Shown here one piece after another: positions 16,685-25,278 of a DNA stretch of 64,000 bases. The notes under the pieces were generated by a model that saw only the letters and a list, made by a program, of their open reading frames with translations, searched no databases and had not been told where the DNA came from. Origin of the DNA: Aphodosoma sp045126975 (GTDB lineage: Bacteria > Bacteroidota > Bacteroidia > Bacteroidales > Paludibacteraceae). The stretch lies in assembly GCA_045126975.1 (NCBI GenBank), contig JBGVPL010000046.1, forward strand, positions 1-64,000, written 5' to 3'. A program made the position numbers and the translations under genes. The stretch's first letter is position 1, and each line of letters opens with the position of its first letter.

Positions 16685-16724
16685 TGGGGAATAGTGGGGA
16701 ATTAAAATATTTTTTGTAACTTTA
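16685..16724 (+). promoter_or_regulatory. MraZ-box-like operator and promoter of the dcw cluster
   Basis: Two TGGGG repeats at 16685-16689 and 16695-16699, separated by five bases (10-bp period), match the TGGGN-N5-TGGGN layout of MraZ operators. They are followed by a -7-like TAACTTTA at 16717-16724 and lie about where the -33 element should be. This fits autorepression of mraZ and the downstream cluster. Confidence 0.65.
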
Positions 16725-16828
16725 CATCGTAAATTCGAAGGTTGAAAGTTGGAAGTTGAAAGTTGAAAGTTGGTGGGTGATTTTTTGGGTGTAAATAATT
16801 GATAATTAACAATAATTGATATATAATT

Positions 16829-17281
16829 ATGAAGACATTTCTTGGTAAAATAGAAGCGAAGATAGATGTGAAGGGGCGTGTGTTTGTGCCATCGGTGTTC
16901 CGAAAAGTGTTCTCGGAAGAGGATAGGGAGCGTATTGTGGTGCGAATGGAGGCTGATGAAAAGTATCTTGTGGTTTATCCTGAGAGTGTTTGGAATAAAC
17001 AAGTTTTGGATTTGCAGTCGAAATTGAACGAGTGGGACCCTGAAGACCAGATGTTGTTGATGCAATTTGTGGGTGATGCTGAGATTTTGGATTTTGATAG
17101 TCAAGGGCGTGTGTTGTTGCCAAAACGATTGCAGGCGAGATTGGGTGGTGGTAGTGAGTTGATTTTTGTGGGTATGGTTGATAGAGTTGCGTTGTGGAGT
17201 AAGGAGATATATGAAGGACAGTTTGCAATGAAAGAGAAGCTTTCGGAGAGGTTGAAAAAATTAGGGAGTAGGGGGAATTGA
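16829..17281 (+). CDS. mraZ: Transcriptional regulator MraZ
   Basis: 150 residues, DNA-binding regulator that controls its own dcw cluster. It has two tandem SpoVT/AbrB-like halves, each with the family motif: DVKGRVFVPSVFRK near residues 13-26 and DSQGRVLLPKRLQAR near 90-104. The first gene of the division/wall cluster, 76 bases before rsmH. TGGGG direct repeats upstream fit MraZ binding. The last residues (LGSRGN) and the stop lie at the start of a heptad repeat, so the C-terminus looks repeat-derived. Confidence 0.96.
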   Translation: MKTFLGKIEAKIDVKGRVFVPSVFRKVFSEEDRERIVVRMEADEKYLVVYPESVWNKQVLDLQSKLNEWDPEDQMLLMQFVGDAEILDFDSQGRVLLPKRLQARLGGGSELIFVGMVDRVALWSKEIYEGQFAMKEKLSERLKKLGSRGN

Positions 17282-17322
17282 GAATTAAGAATTAAGAATT
17301 AAGAATTAAGAATTAAGAATAT
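17279..17322. repeat. Heptad repeat AGAATTA
   Basis: Six tandem 7-base units (GAGAATT/AAGAATT) between mraZ and rsmH, starting at the mraZ stop codon. Confidence 0.88.
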
Positions 17323-17356
17323 TTTTAGTTGTTGGTCTTTTGTTGTTGAATTAATT

Positions 17357-18271
17357 ATGAATACTGAATTGAATACATATCATGTTCCGGTAATGTTGGA
17401 GGAGTGTTTGGATGGGTTGAATATTAAGTCTAATGGGGTTTATGTGGATGTTACTTTTGGTGGTGGTGGGCACTCGCGTGCGATATTGGAACGATTGGGC
17501 GAGGGTGGTCGTTTATATTCGTTTGACCAAGATCTCGATGCGATGAAGAATGCGTTTGATGATGAGCGATTTACGTTTGTAAGAAGTAACTTTAGATATT
17601 TGAAGAACTTTTTGAAGTATCATGGTGTGGAGAAAGTGGATGGCATATTGGCTGATTTGGGGGTTAGTTCGCACCATTTGGATGATGAAACTCGTGGTTT
17701 TTCGTTTCGCTTTGAGGGTCAGTTAGATATGAGAATGAATACGGCGGCTGGTAAAACAGCAGCAGATGTGTTGAATGAATACAATGAGGAGGAGTTGGCG
17801 AATGTGTTTTATTTTTATGGCGAATTGCAACAAGCAAGAAAATTGGCAAAGGCGATAGTGAAGGCGCGAGAGAATGAGAAATTTGATGATATAGCGAAGT
17901 TTATGGAAGTGGTGAAACCATTCTTTAAGCATGAACGTGAGAAGAAAGATTTGGCGAAAGTGTTTCAGGCGTTGAGAATAGAGGTGAATCATGAAATGGA
18001 TGTGTTGAAGGATATGTTGGCGCAAGTGCCTGATGTGTTGGCTGAAGATGGACGATTGCTAGTGATGACTTATCATTCGTTGGAAGATAGATTGGTGAAA
18101 AACTTTATAAAAACAGGTAATTGTGAGGGTAAGCAAGAAAAAGATTTTTATGGTCGTGTGATTGCGCCTTTGCAAGCTGTGAATAATAAAGTGATAGTGG
18201 CATCGGAAGAAGAGGTGGAGAGAAATCCGAGAGCAAGGTCGGCGAAACTTAGAATAGGGAGTAAGGTATAG
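17357..18271 (+). CDS. rsmH: 16S rRNA (cytosine1402-N4)-methyltransferase RsmH
   Basis: 304 residues, AdoMet-dependent methylation of C1402 in 16S rRNA. Signatures: HVPVMLEECLDGL at the start, the AdoMet loop DVTFGGGGHSRAIL near 29-42, the DGILADLGVSSHHLDD block, GFSFRFEGQLDMRMN, and the C-terminal YHSLEDRLVKNF. Second gene of the dcw cluster. Its last codons (RIGSKV) merge with the following GGAATAG-type heptad array. Confidence 0.97.
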   Translation: MNTELNTYHVPVMLEECLDGLNIKSNGVYVDVTFGGGGHSRAILERLGEGGRLYSFDQDLDAMKNAFDDERFTFVRSNFRYLKNFLKYHGVEKVDGILADLGVSSHHLDDETRGFSFRFEGQLDMRMNTAAGKTAADVLNEYNEEELANVFYFYGELQQARKLAKAIVKARENEKFDDIAKFMEVVKPFFKHEREKKDLAKVFQALRIEVNHEMDVLKDMLAQVPDVLAEDGRLLVMTYHSLEDRLVKNFIKTGNCEGKQEKDFYGRVIAPLQAVNNKVIVASEEEVERNPRARSAKLRIGSKV

Positions 18272-18381
18272 GAAACAAGGAATAGGGAACAGGGAATAGG
18301 GTGCTTGATTACTAATTACTAATTACTCTTTTACTCTCTAACCTCTAACCTTTAACCTAATTATTAATTTTTAATTCTTGA

Positions 18382-18786
18382 TTGAATAACGTGAATTTAT
18401 TTAAGTTTAAGAAAAATAAACAGAGTGAACCTGAGAGGCCTACGATTGTAGATTCGGGTGATGAGAAAGTTAGCGTGGTGACGCTGATAAAGGATGTTAT
18501 TGCGGGGGATGTGTTTTTGAAAGAGGCGGTACAGAAGCAATTTTTATTTGTGGGGTTGTTGTTTTTGCTTTCGTTGGTTTATGTGAATAACCGATTTTTA
18601 TATGAAAAAGAGTTGCGTGAGGTAGAGAAGTTGAGAAAAGAGGTGGTGGATTTGAGGTATAGGTCGTTGACATTGTCGAAAGATATGAAATTGGCGGGAC
18701 GACGCACAATGATAATTGAAACATTAGATGCAATGGGGGTGGATTTGGAAGAATCGGCGAAACCGATTGTTGTAATTGAGAATTGA
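18382..18786 (+). CDS. ftsL: FtsL-like cell-division protein
   Basis: 134 residues. A short cytoplasmic N-terminus is followed by one membrane helix (FLFVGLLFLLSLVYVNNRFL, about residues 53-72) and a periplasmic coiled-coil-like segment (KELREVEKLRKEVVDLRYRSL). This is the layout of FtsL, and the position between rsmH and ftsI is the normal one. The start is uncertain: TTG as given, or GTG three codons later. The C-terminal IEN and the stop are part of an AATTGATAATTG heptad array that continues to about 18832. Confidence 0.85.
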   Translation: MNNVNLFKFKKNKQSEPERPTIVDSGDEKVSVVTLIKDVIAGDVFLKEAVQKQFLFVGLLFLLSLVYVNNRFLYEKELREVEKLRKEVVDLRYRSLTLSKDMKLAGRRTMIIETLDAMGVDLEESAKPIVVIEN

Positions 18787-18832
18787 TAATTGATAATTGA
18801 AAATTGAAAATTGAGAATTGAGAATTGAGAGT
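18771..18832. repeat. Heptad repeat (AATTGAT/AATTGAG)
   Basis: About eight 7-base units running from inside the last codons of ftsL across the gap towards ftsI. Confidence 0.88.
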
Positions 18833-18867
18833 CACACTACTAACTACTAATTACTAACTAAATAAGT

Positions 18868-20988
18868 ATGGCATTAAGGAAGTCTATAGTAAATCGTTTT
18901 ACGATAGTGTATCTCGTAATTGCGGCGGCATTTATTGCGGCAGTATTGCGTATGCTTTGTATCGTTACTATAGAGAAAGGTAGTTGGATGGAGCAAGTTG
19001 ATAAATTGCAAAAGGAAGATAGGGATATCATTCCAGAGCGAGGTAACTTGTATGATGCGGATGGACGATTGATTACGGCCACTATACCATATTATCGTTT
19101 GTATATGGATTTGGGTGTTGGTTTTTATAAAAGTGATAAGGGGAGAAAGTATTATCAAGAAAATATAGATTCGTTGTCGATTTGTTTGTCGAGAAAATTT
19201 GGTGATAAGAGTCCAGGTGAGTATAGGGCAATGATTGATGCCGCATTTGCAAAGGGTAATAGACGATTGAAATTGTATCCTAAACGAGTGTCGTATATTG
19301 ATATGATGGAAGTTAAGCAATTTCCGTTGTTTAGAATAGGACGAAATAAGAGTGGTTTTTTTACTGAAGAGTCGTTTAATAGAGAAAATCTTTATGGATC
19401 GTTGGCAAATCGTACTTTGGGTGATATATATGGTAGCGATGGACGAGGTCAGTTTGGTTTGGAGTTGAGATTTGACTCGTTGTTGGCTGGTGAGAAAGGT
19501 AGAGCGAAAGGGCATTTGGTGGGAAAAGGTAATTGGGTGTTTGTTGAAGAGAAGCCTGCTAAACGTGGTGCAGATATTCATACTACGATAGATATTGAGA
19601 TGCAAGATATTTGTGAGACTGTGTTGAGAGAGAAGTTGGATGTGATAAAAGCGAAAAATGCTTGTTTGGTGTTGATGGAAGTGAAGACAGGTGAGGTAAA
19701 GTCGATGGTGAACTTGCAACGTGCGAGTGATGGTAGCTATTTTGAGGGTTGGAATATGGCAGTGGCTGACTTGTCGGAACCAGGTTCTACGTTCAAGACT
19801 ATGAGTTTGATGGTGGCGTTGGACCACAATGTGTGTGATACGGCAGATACTGTTAATTTGAATCATGGCGTTTGGATGTTCCATAAAAGTAAGATGACTG
19901 ACCATAATTGGCGTAAGGGTGGGTATGACACTTTGTCGGTAGCAGGAATATTGGCTCAGTCGAGTAACGTGGGTGTGAGTAGGATTATTGACGAGAATTA
20001 TAAGAGCGACCCAATGAAATTTATTGATGCAATTACGGCTACGGGATTTGCTGAAAAAATGGATTTTGGCGTGCCAGGTACCTCTGCTCCGAAGATACCT
20101 ACACCAAAAAGTAAGAGTTGGAGTAGAGTTTCATTGCCTTGGATGTCGATTGGTTATGCAGTGCAAGTGCCACCAATTTATACGTTGAATTTTTATAATG
20201 CAATAGCGAATGGAGGTAAGATGATGCGTCCGTATTTAGTGCGAGAAATTCGTCGTGATGGGCATGTGATAATGAAGAATTCGCCTGAGGTGATAAATTC
20301 AAGTATTTGTAAAAGTTCGACATTGAAGAAGGTGCAAGGTATGTTGGAAGGAGTGGTTGAATATGGTACTGCGAAGTCGATAGCGTCGGATTTGTTTCTG
20401 ATAGCAGGCAAGACAGGTACAGCACAGTTGGGCTATGGTAAAGGTGGAGTGACAAAGCACCAAGTTAGTTTTTGTGGCTATTTTCCTGCTGATAAACCGA
20501 TGTATTCATGTATAGTTGTAGTGAAAGAGCCTCAGATGAATCCTGCTGCTGCGTTTATGTGTGGTGATGTATTTAAGAAAGTTGCAGAGCGCATATATTC
20601 GCAAGAGGTTGAAAATGACATTGATGAGTTGGCTAAATGGGAAGGTGATTCGATACAGCGATATAATTTGCCAAGAGTGAAGGCGGGAGCTCGTAAGGAG
20701 GTGGAAGATGCAATGGATGAGTTGAATTTGAAGTATGAGAAAGATGAAGCGGATTGGATTTCGATGTCGAAATCAGAAGAATATAACGAATTAGTTTCTA
20801 ATTCACGTCCTATATTGAATAACTTAGTGCCAAACGTAGTGGGTATGGGTGCTACCGATGCAGTATATTTGATGGAAAGTTGTGGTATGTATGTGCAACT
20901 ATATGGCAAAGGACGAGTGGTGAAACAATCTATCTTAAGTGGACAAAATGTGGTGAAAGGTGCGACAGTGGTGCTAACGCTTAGATAA
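18868..20988 (+). CDS. ftsI: Division-specific penicillin-binding protein (PBP3/FtsI) with PASTA domain
   Basis: 706 residues. Septal transpeptidase cross-linking peptidoglycan. It has one N-terminal membrane helix (about 14-33), a PBP dimerisation region starting at ERGNLYDADGRLI, and a transpeptidase domain with the active-site S307-x-x-K310 (PGSTFK), S365-S-N367 and K515-T-G517. A C-terminal PASTA-like domain (about 650-706, beginning VPNVVGMGATDAVYLMES) is common in the Bacteroidales orthologues. Encoded between ftsL and murE. Confidence 0.96.
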   Translation: MALRKSIVNRFTIVYLVIAAAFIAAVLRMLCIVTIEKGSWMEQVDKLQKEDRDIIPERGNLYDADGRLITATIPYYRLYMDLGVGFYKSDKGRKYYQENIDSLSICLSRKFGDKSPGEYRAMIDAAFAKGNRRLKLYPKRVSYIDMMEVKQFPLFRIGRNKSGFFTEESFNRENLYGSLANRTLGDIYGSDGRGQFGLELRFDSLLAGEKGRAKGHLVGKGNWVFVEEKPAKRGADIHTTIDIEMQDICETVLREKLDVIKAKNACLVLMEVKTGEVKSMVNLQRASDGSYFEGWNMAVADLSEPGSTFKTMSLMVALDHNVCDTADTVNLNHGVWMFHKSKMTDHNWRKGGYDTLSVAGILAQSSNVGVSRIIDENYKSDPMKFIDAITATGFAEKMDFGVPGTSAPKIPTPKSKSWSRVSLPWMSIGYAVQVPPIYTLNFYNAIANGGKMMRPYLVREIRRDGHVIMKNSPEVINSSICKSSTLKKVQGMLEGVVEYGTAKSIASDLFLIAGKTGTAQLGYGKGGVTKHQVSFCGYFPADKPMYSCIVVVKEPQMNPAAAFMCGDVFKKVAERIYSQEVENDIDELAKWEGDSIQRYNLPRVKAGARKEVEDAMDELNLKYEKDEADWISMSKSEEYNELVSNSRPILNNLVPNVVGMGATDAVYLMESCGMYVQLYGKGRVVKQSILSGQNVVKGATVVLTLR

Positions 20989-21043
20989 TTCATAATTGTT
21001 CGACAATTAATAACTACTAACTAATAACTAAACACTAAATAAA

Positions 21044-22486
21044 ATGTTGCTTTCAGAAATTATTAAAGGTGTAGAATTGGTAGGTGTTGCGCCTACTGAT
21101 GTTGAAGTTAAAAGTATTGAATTTGACTCACGCAAAGTGGTGGCTGGTAGTATGTTTGTGGCTACACGTGGCACTGCGGTCGATGGTCATGATTATATAG
21201 GTAAGGCTATCGAGGCAGGTGCGAGTGTTGTTGTGTGTGAAGAAAAGCCAGAATTACAAGCTAATGTGGTGTTTGTAGTCGTGAAAGATAGTGCAGAGGC
21301 GTTGGGGCGTATGGCAAGTAATTTCTATGGTCGTCCATCAGAGCAATTGACATTGGTGGGTGTCACAGGTACAAACGGAAAAACTACTATTGCTACATTA
21401 TTATATCAATTGCATCGCGCATTGGGTTATAAAGTAGGTTTGCTCTCAACTGTATGCAACTATGTAGATGATAAAGCAATAGAATCTACTCATACTACAC
21501 CAGACGCAGTGGCATTGAATGCTTTGTTGGCTGAGATGGTTGAGGCTGGATGTCAATACGCATTTATGGAGGTTAGTTCGCATTCGGTTGACCAACGTCG
21601 TATTGCAGGATTGAAATTTGCTGGTGGTATTTTCACTAACCTTACACGCGACCATATTGATTACCATAAGACATTCGATAATTATTTGAAAGCAAAAAAA
21701 CGTTTCTTCGATGAATTGCCAAAAGGTGCGTTTGCGATAGTGAATAGCGATGATAAGACAGGTATGGTGATGTTGCAAAATACAAAAGCCGATAAAAAGA
21801 CATACAGCGTGCGTGGATTGGCTGATTTCACAACACGTATATTAGAGGCTTCGTTCGATGGTATGTTGTTGAATGTGTGTGGTCGTGAAGTATTTATGCC
21901 TTTCGTTGGACGATTCAATGCCTATAATCTTTTGGCGGTATATGGCGCAGCAGTGTTGTTGGGTGCTGATGCAGAAGAGGTATTGCGTATATTGTCTATC
22001 TCGAAAGCCGTATCGGGCAGATTTGAATCAATGAAAATGGCAAAAGGTTTCACTGCTATAGTCGATTATGCTCACACGCCTGATGCTTTGACTAATGTGA
22101 TTGACACAATCAACGATGTGCGTGGCGGTTCGGGACGATTGATTACTGTGGTAGGTTGTGGTGGCAATCGCGATAAAGGTAAACGTCCGATGATGGCTCG
22201 TGAAGCAGTGAAAGGTAGTGATAAAGTGATACTTACAAGCGACAATCCACGTCATGAAGATCCACAAGCAATTCTCGACGATATGATAGCTGGCTTAGAT
22301 GCTACAGAAATGCGCAATGTGTTGGTTATCGTAGATCGTCGTCAAGCGATACGTACTGCATGCCAATTGGCTGAAGCAGGCGATGTAGTGCTTGTTGCAG
22401 GTAAAGGACACGAAAACTATCAAATCATTGGCGATGTGAAACACCATTTCGACGACCGCGAAGAACTTAGAGGAGTTGAGAATTGA
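21044..22486 (+). CDS. murE: UDP-MurNAc-L-Ala-D-Glu:meso-diaminopimelate ligase MurE
   Basis: 480 residues, ATP-dependent addition of the third stem-peptide residue. It has the N-terminal UDP-binding region with SIEFDSRKV, the ATP loop GVTGTNGKTT near 106-115, the FMEVSSHSVDQRR block, the carbamylated-lysine region and the DNPRHEDP motif that selects meso-DAP over lysine. The C-terminal GVEN and stop come from the start of a GAATTGA/GAATTAT heptad array. Confidence 0.96.
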   Translation: MLLSEIIKGVELVGVAPTDVEVKSIEFDSRKVVAGSMFVATRGTAVDGHDYIGKAIEAGASVVVCEEKPELQANVVFVVVKDSAEALGRMASNFYGRPSEQLTLVGVTGTNGKTTIATLLYQLHRALGYKVGLLSTVCNYVDDKAIESTHTTPDAVALNALLAEMVEAGCQYAFMEVSSHSVDQRRIAGLKFAGGIFTNLTRDHIDYHKTFDNYLKAKKRFFDELPKGAFAIVNSDDKTGMVMLQNTKADKKTYSVRGLADFTTRILEASFDGMLLNVCGREVFMPFVGRFNAYNLLAVYGAAVLLGADAEEVLRILSISKAVSGRFESMKMAKGFTAIVDYAHTPDALTNVIDTINDVRGGSGRLITVVGCGGNRDKGKRPMMAREAVKGSDKVILTSDNPRHEDPQAILDDMIAGLDATEMRNVLVIVDRRQAIRTACQLAEAGDVVLVAGKGHENYQIIGDVKHHFDDREELRGVEN

Positions 22487-22527
22487 GAATTGAAAATTAT
22501 GAATTATGAATTATGAATTGATATATT

Positions 22528-23796
22528 ATGTTCTACTACTTATTTAATTATCTCGACAAAACATTTGACCTTCCTGGCGCAGGTATGTTCAACTTCATCT
22601 CTTTCCGTGCAGGTTTGGCATTTATCACAGCGTTGATATTTTCTACACTTGTGGGTAAGAAGATTATCGACAAATTGCAACAACTCCAAATAGGCGAAAC
22701 TATTCGTGACCTCGACCTCGAAGGACAAATGAGCAAAAAAGGTACTCCTACTATGGGTGGTATTATCATTCTTTTGTCAATCTTGGTAGCCAATCTTTGC
22801 TTTGGTGTGTTGCACAATGTTTATATGATTTTGATGCTTATCACAACTGTTTGGTTGGGTGCTTTGGGATTTGCTGATGATTATATCAAAGTATTCCGTA
22901 AAAATAAAGACGGTTTGCATGGCAAATTCAAAATCGTAGGGCAGGTAGGTATTGGTCTTATCGTAGGTTTGACTCTCTATTTGAGTCCAGATGCCGTAAT
23001 TCGTGAGAATGTGTCAACCAACTTTGATAGAGAAACTTACACCGAAGTAGTAGAGTATAGCAGTCAGGATATTAAATCAACAAAAACAACAATTCCATTC
23101 TTTAAAAATAACAACCTCGACTATGCCGACTTGTTTGATTGGGCAGGCGATCACAAACAGATGTTGGGTTGGATATTCTTCGTGTTAGTGACTATTTTTG
23201 TAGTTACAGCTGTGTCGAATGGTGCTAATCTCACTGACGGCTTAGATGGTCTTGCAACAGGTACTTCGGCTATTCAAGGTGTAGCCTTAGGTATTTTGGC
23301 ATACGTATCAAGTAACGTCAATTATGCTGGCTATTTGAATATTATGTATATACCAGGGGCAGGCGAATTAGTGATATTTGCAGCTGCATTTATCGGAGCT
23401 ACAATCGGTTTCTTGTGGTTTAATAGTTACCCAGCGCAAGTATTTATGGGCGATACAGGCTCGTTGGCATTGGGTGGTATTATTGCTGTATTTGCTATTG
23501 CAATCCACAAAGAACTTCTTATTCCAATCCTTAGTGGTATCTTCTTGGTTGAGAATTTGTCGGTGATAATGCAAACATCATATTTCAAATACACCAAAAA
23601 GAAAACAGGTGTTGGACGTCGTATCTTCAAGATGTCGCCATTGCACCACCATTTCCAAAAAGCAGGTAATTCAGGTATTGATGCCTTGTGGCAATACCCA
23701 CTCAAACCACTCCCTGAATCTAAAATCACAGTACGTTTCTGGTTGGTAGGCATCTTGCTTGCAGTATTAACAATCATTACATTAAAAATAAGATAG
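22528..23796 (+). CDS. mraY: Phospho-MurNAc-pentapeptide transferase MraY
   Basis: 422 residues, polytopic inner-membrane enzyme making lipid I from UDP-MurNAc-pentapeptide and undecaprenyl phosphate. Diagnostic cytoplasmic motifs: KKGTPTMGGI near 71-80, the Asp pair FADDYIKV, the NLTDGLDGLA block with catalytic Asp, the MGDTGSLALGG segment, and the histidine loop MSPLHHHFQ. It is longer than the E. coli enzyme (360) because of an insert between helices (VIRENVSTNFDRETY...), as in other Bacteroidales. Its stop codon TAG is the first three bases of the following dyad element. Confidence 0.97.
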   Translation: MFYYLFNYLDKTFDLPGAGMFNFISFRAGLAFITALIFSTLVGKKIIDKLQQLQIGETIRDLDLEGQMSKKGTPTMGGIIILLSILVANLCFGVLHNVYMILMLITTVWLGALGFADDYIKVFRKNKDGLHGKFKIVGQVGIGLIVGLTLYLSPDAVIRENVSTNFDRETYTEVVEYSSQDIKSTKTTIPFFKNNNLDYADLFDWAGDHKQMLGWIFFVLVTIFVVTAVSNGANLTDGLDGLATGTSAIQGVALGILAYVSSNVNYAGYLNIMYIPGAGELVIFAAAFIGATIGFLWFNSYPAQVFMGDTGSLALGGIIAVFAIAIHKELLIPILSGIFLVENLSVIMQTSYFKYTKKKTGVGRRIFKMSPLHHHFQKAGNSGIDALWQYPLKPLPESKITVRFWLVGILLAVLTIITLKIR

Positions 23797-23892
23797 TAAC
23801 GAGTAGTGAGTAACGAGTAATTAGAACCTTCGGTTTTTTAATAGAGTGTAGAGAAACATCTCGCGACTCGTTACTGAAATACTAAAAATCTA
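23794..23892. repeat. Element H dyad filling the mraY-murD gap
   Basis: Left arm TAGTAACGAGTAGTGAGTAACGAG, variable centre, right arm CTCGCGACTCGTTACT, then ACTAAAAATCTAAGAT before the murD ATG at 23897. The TAG is the mraY stop. Relatives: 8700-8745, 26555-26595, 53455-53500, 60256-60308, 61843-61940 and 63209-63308. Confidence 0.85.
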
Positions 23893-23896
23893 AGAT

Positions 23897-25228
23897 ATGA
23901 GAATAGTAGTATTAGGAGCAGGTGAAAGTGGCGTAGGTAGTGCCATACTTGCACAGAAAAAAGGTTTTGATGTATTTGTGTCGGATATGTCGGCAATCAA
24001 ACCTAAATATAAAGAAGAGTTAGAGCGTAGAGGTATTCCATATGAAGAGAAACAACATACCGAAGAGTTGATTCTCAATGCCGATGAGGTGATAAAATCG
24101 CCTGGTATTCCCGAAAAAGCACCTATGATTAAGGCTTTGCGCGCACAGAATACTCCTATTGTGAGCGAAATAGAATTTGCAGGACGATATACCGATGCTA
24201 AAACTATTTGTATCACAGGTAGTAATGGTAAGACAACAACGACTATGCTTACATATCACATTCTTTGTGAGGCAGGTTACAATGTAGGATTGGCGGGTAA
24301 CGTAGGACGTAGTTTCGCTTGGCAAGTGGCTGAACAAGCATTTGACTATTATGTGATAGAACTTTCGAGCTTTCAATTAGATGGTATGTATGATTTCCGT
24401 GCCGATGTAGCTATCTTGTTGAATATTACGCCTGACCACCTCGACCGCTATGAATACAAATTCCAAAACTATATAGACTCTAAGTTCCGCATATTGCAAA
24501 ATATGACAAAAGAGCAAACATTTGTTTATTGGAGTGAGGATCCTGTAATTAAGGCAGAATTAGCGAAACGCACTATTGAGGCATCACAAGCGCCATTCAA
24601 AGAAAGTACAATGCATAATGCACAATTCACAATTACGGAAGATGAATTGATTTTTGGATTTGAAGAAGAATTAAGAATAAAAACAGAAGAAATAACAATA
24701 AAAGGTAAACACAATATGTATAATTCGATGGCAGCTGCAGTAGCAGCAAATATTATGGGCGTGAAAAATGAAACAATTCGTCGTTCGCTTGCAACATTCC
24801 AAGGTGTAGAGCATCGTTTGGAATATGTGGCTACCATTCGTGGTGTGCGCTATATCAACGACTCTAAGGCTACTAACGTAAATTCTTGTTGGTATGCATT
24901 GCAAAGCATGAAAACACCTGTTGTACTTATTCTTGGTGGTACTGATAAAGGCAATGACTATAGCGAAATTGCTGATTTAGTGCGCGAAAAAGTGCATACA
25001 CTCATATTCATGGGCTTGGATAATAAGAAATTGAATGAATATTTCGGTTTGAATAGTAATTGCAAAATTGTAGATACAGACAATCTTGCAGATGCAGTGA
25101 AAGCAGCATACGAAGTGGCACAAAAAGGCGATACAGTGTTGTTGTCACCATGCTGTGCAAGTTTTGACTTGTTCAAAAACTATGAAGACCGTGGCGAACA
25201 ATTCAAAGAAGCAGTAAAAAAATTATAA
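23897..25228 (+). CDS. murD: UDP-MurNAc-L-Ala:D-Glu ligase MurD
   Basis: 443 residues. Adds D-glutamate to UDP-MurNAc-L-Ala. N-terminal Rossmann GAGESGVGSA, the ATP loop ITGSNGKTTTTM near 111-122, the LSSFQLDGM block, NITPDHLDRY, the EHRLEYV loop and the C-terminal ILGGTDKG...LLSPCCASFDLF signature. A segment at bases 24606-24636 (residues about 237-247) is an in-frame copy of the GCATAATGCACAATT word repeat seen in front of ftsA. Confidence 0.96.
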   Translation: MRIVVLGAGESGVGSAILAQKKGFDVFVSDMSAIKPKYKEELERRGIPYEEKQHTEELILNADEVIKSPGIPEKAPMIKALRAQNTPIVSEIEFAGRYTDAKTICITGSNGKTTTTMLTYHILCEAGYNVGLAGNVGRSFAWQVAEQAFDYYVIELSSFQLDGMYDFRADVAILLNITPDHLDRYEYKFQNYIDSKFRILQNMTKEQTFVYWSEDPVIKAELAKRTIEASQAPFKESTMHNAQFTITEDELIFGFEEELRIKTEEITIKGKHNMYNSMAAAVAANIMGVKNETIRRSLATFQGVEHRLEYVATIRGVRYINDSKATNVNSCWYALQSMKTPVVLILGGTDKGNDYSEIADLVREKVHTLIFMGLDNKKLNEYFGLNSNCKIVDTDNLADAVKAAYEVAQKGDTVLLSPCCASFDLFKNYEDRGEQFKEAVKKL

Positions 25229-25278
25229 AACAAGGCTGTTGACTATAGTCTGTCAACATAAACGAAGTGAGTAATATT

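Larger units (their letters stand above)
16215..16828. other. Long intergenic region before mraZ
   Basis: 614 bases without a gene. It holds the -7 box of the lipoprotein gene (minus, 16314-16321), an A/T tandem array (16386-16470), the MraZ-box-like repeats and promoter of the dcw cluster (16685-16724), and a dyad-poor word repeat GTTGAAA (16740-16772). Nothing coding was seen. Confidence 0.65.
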
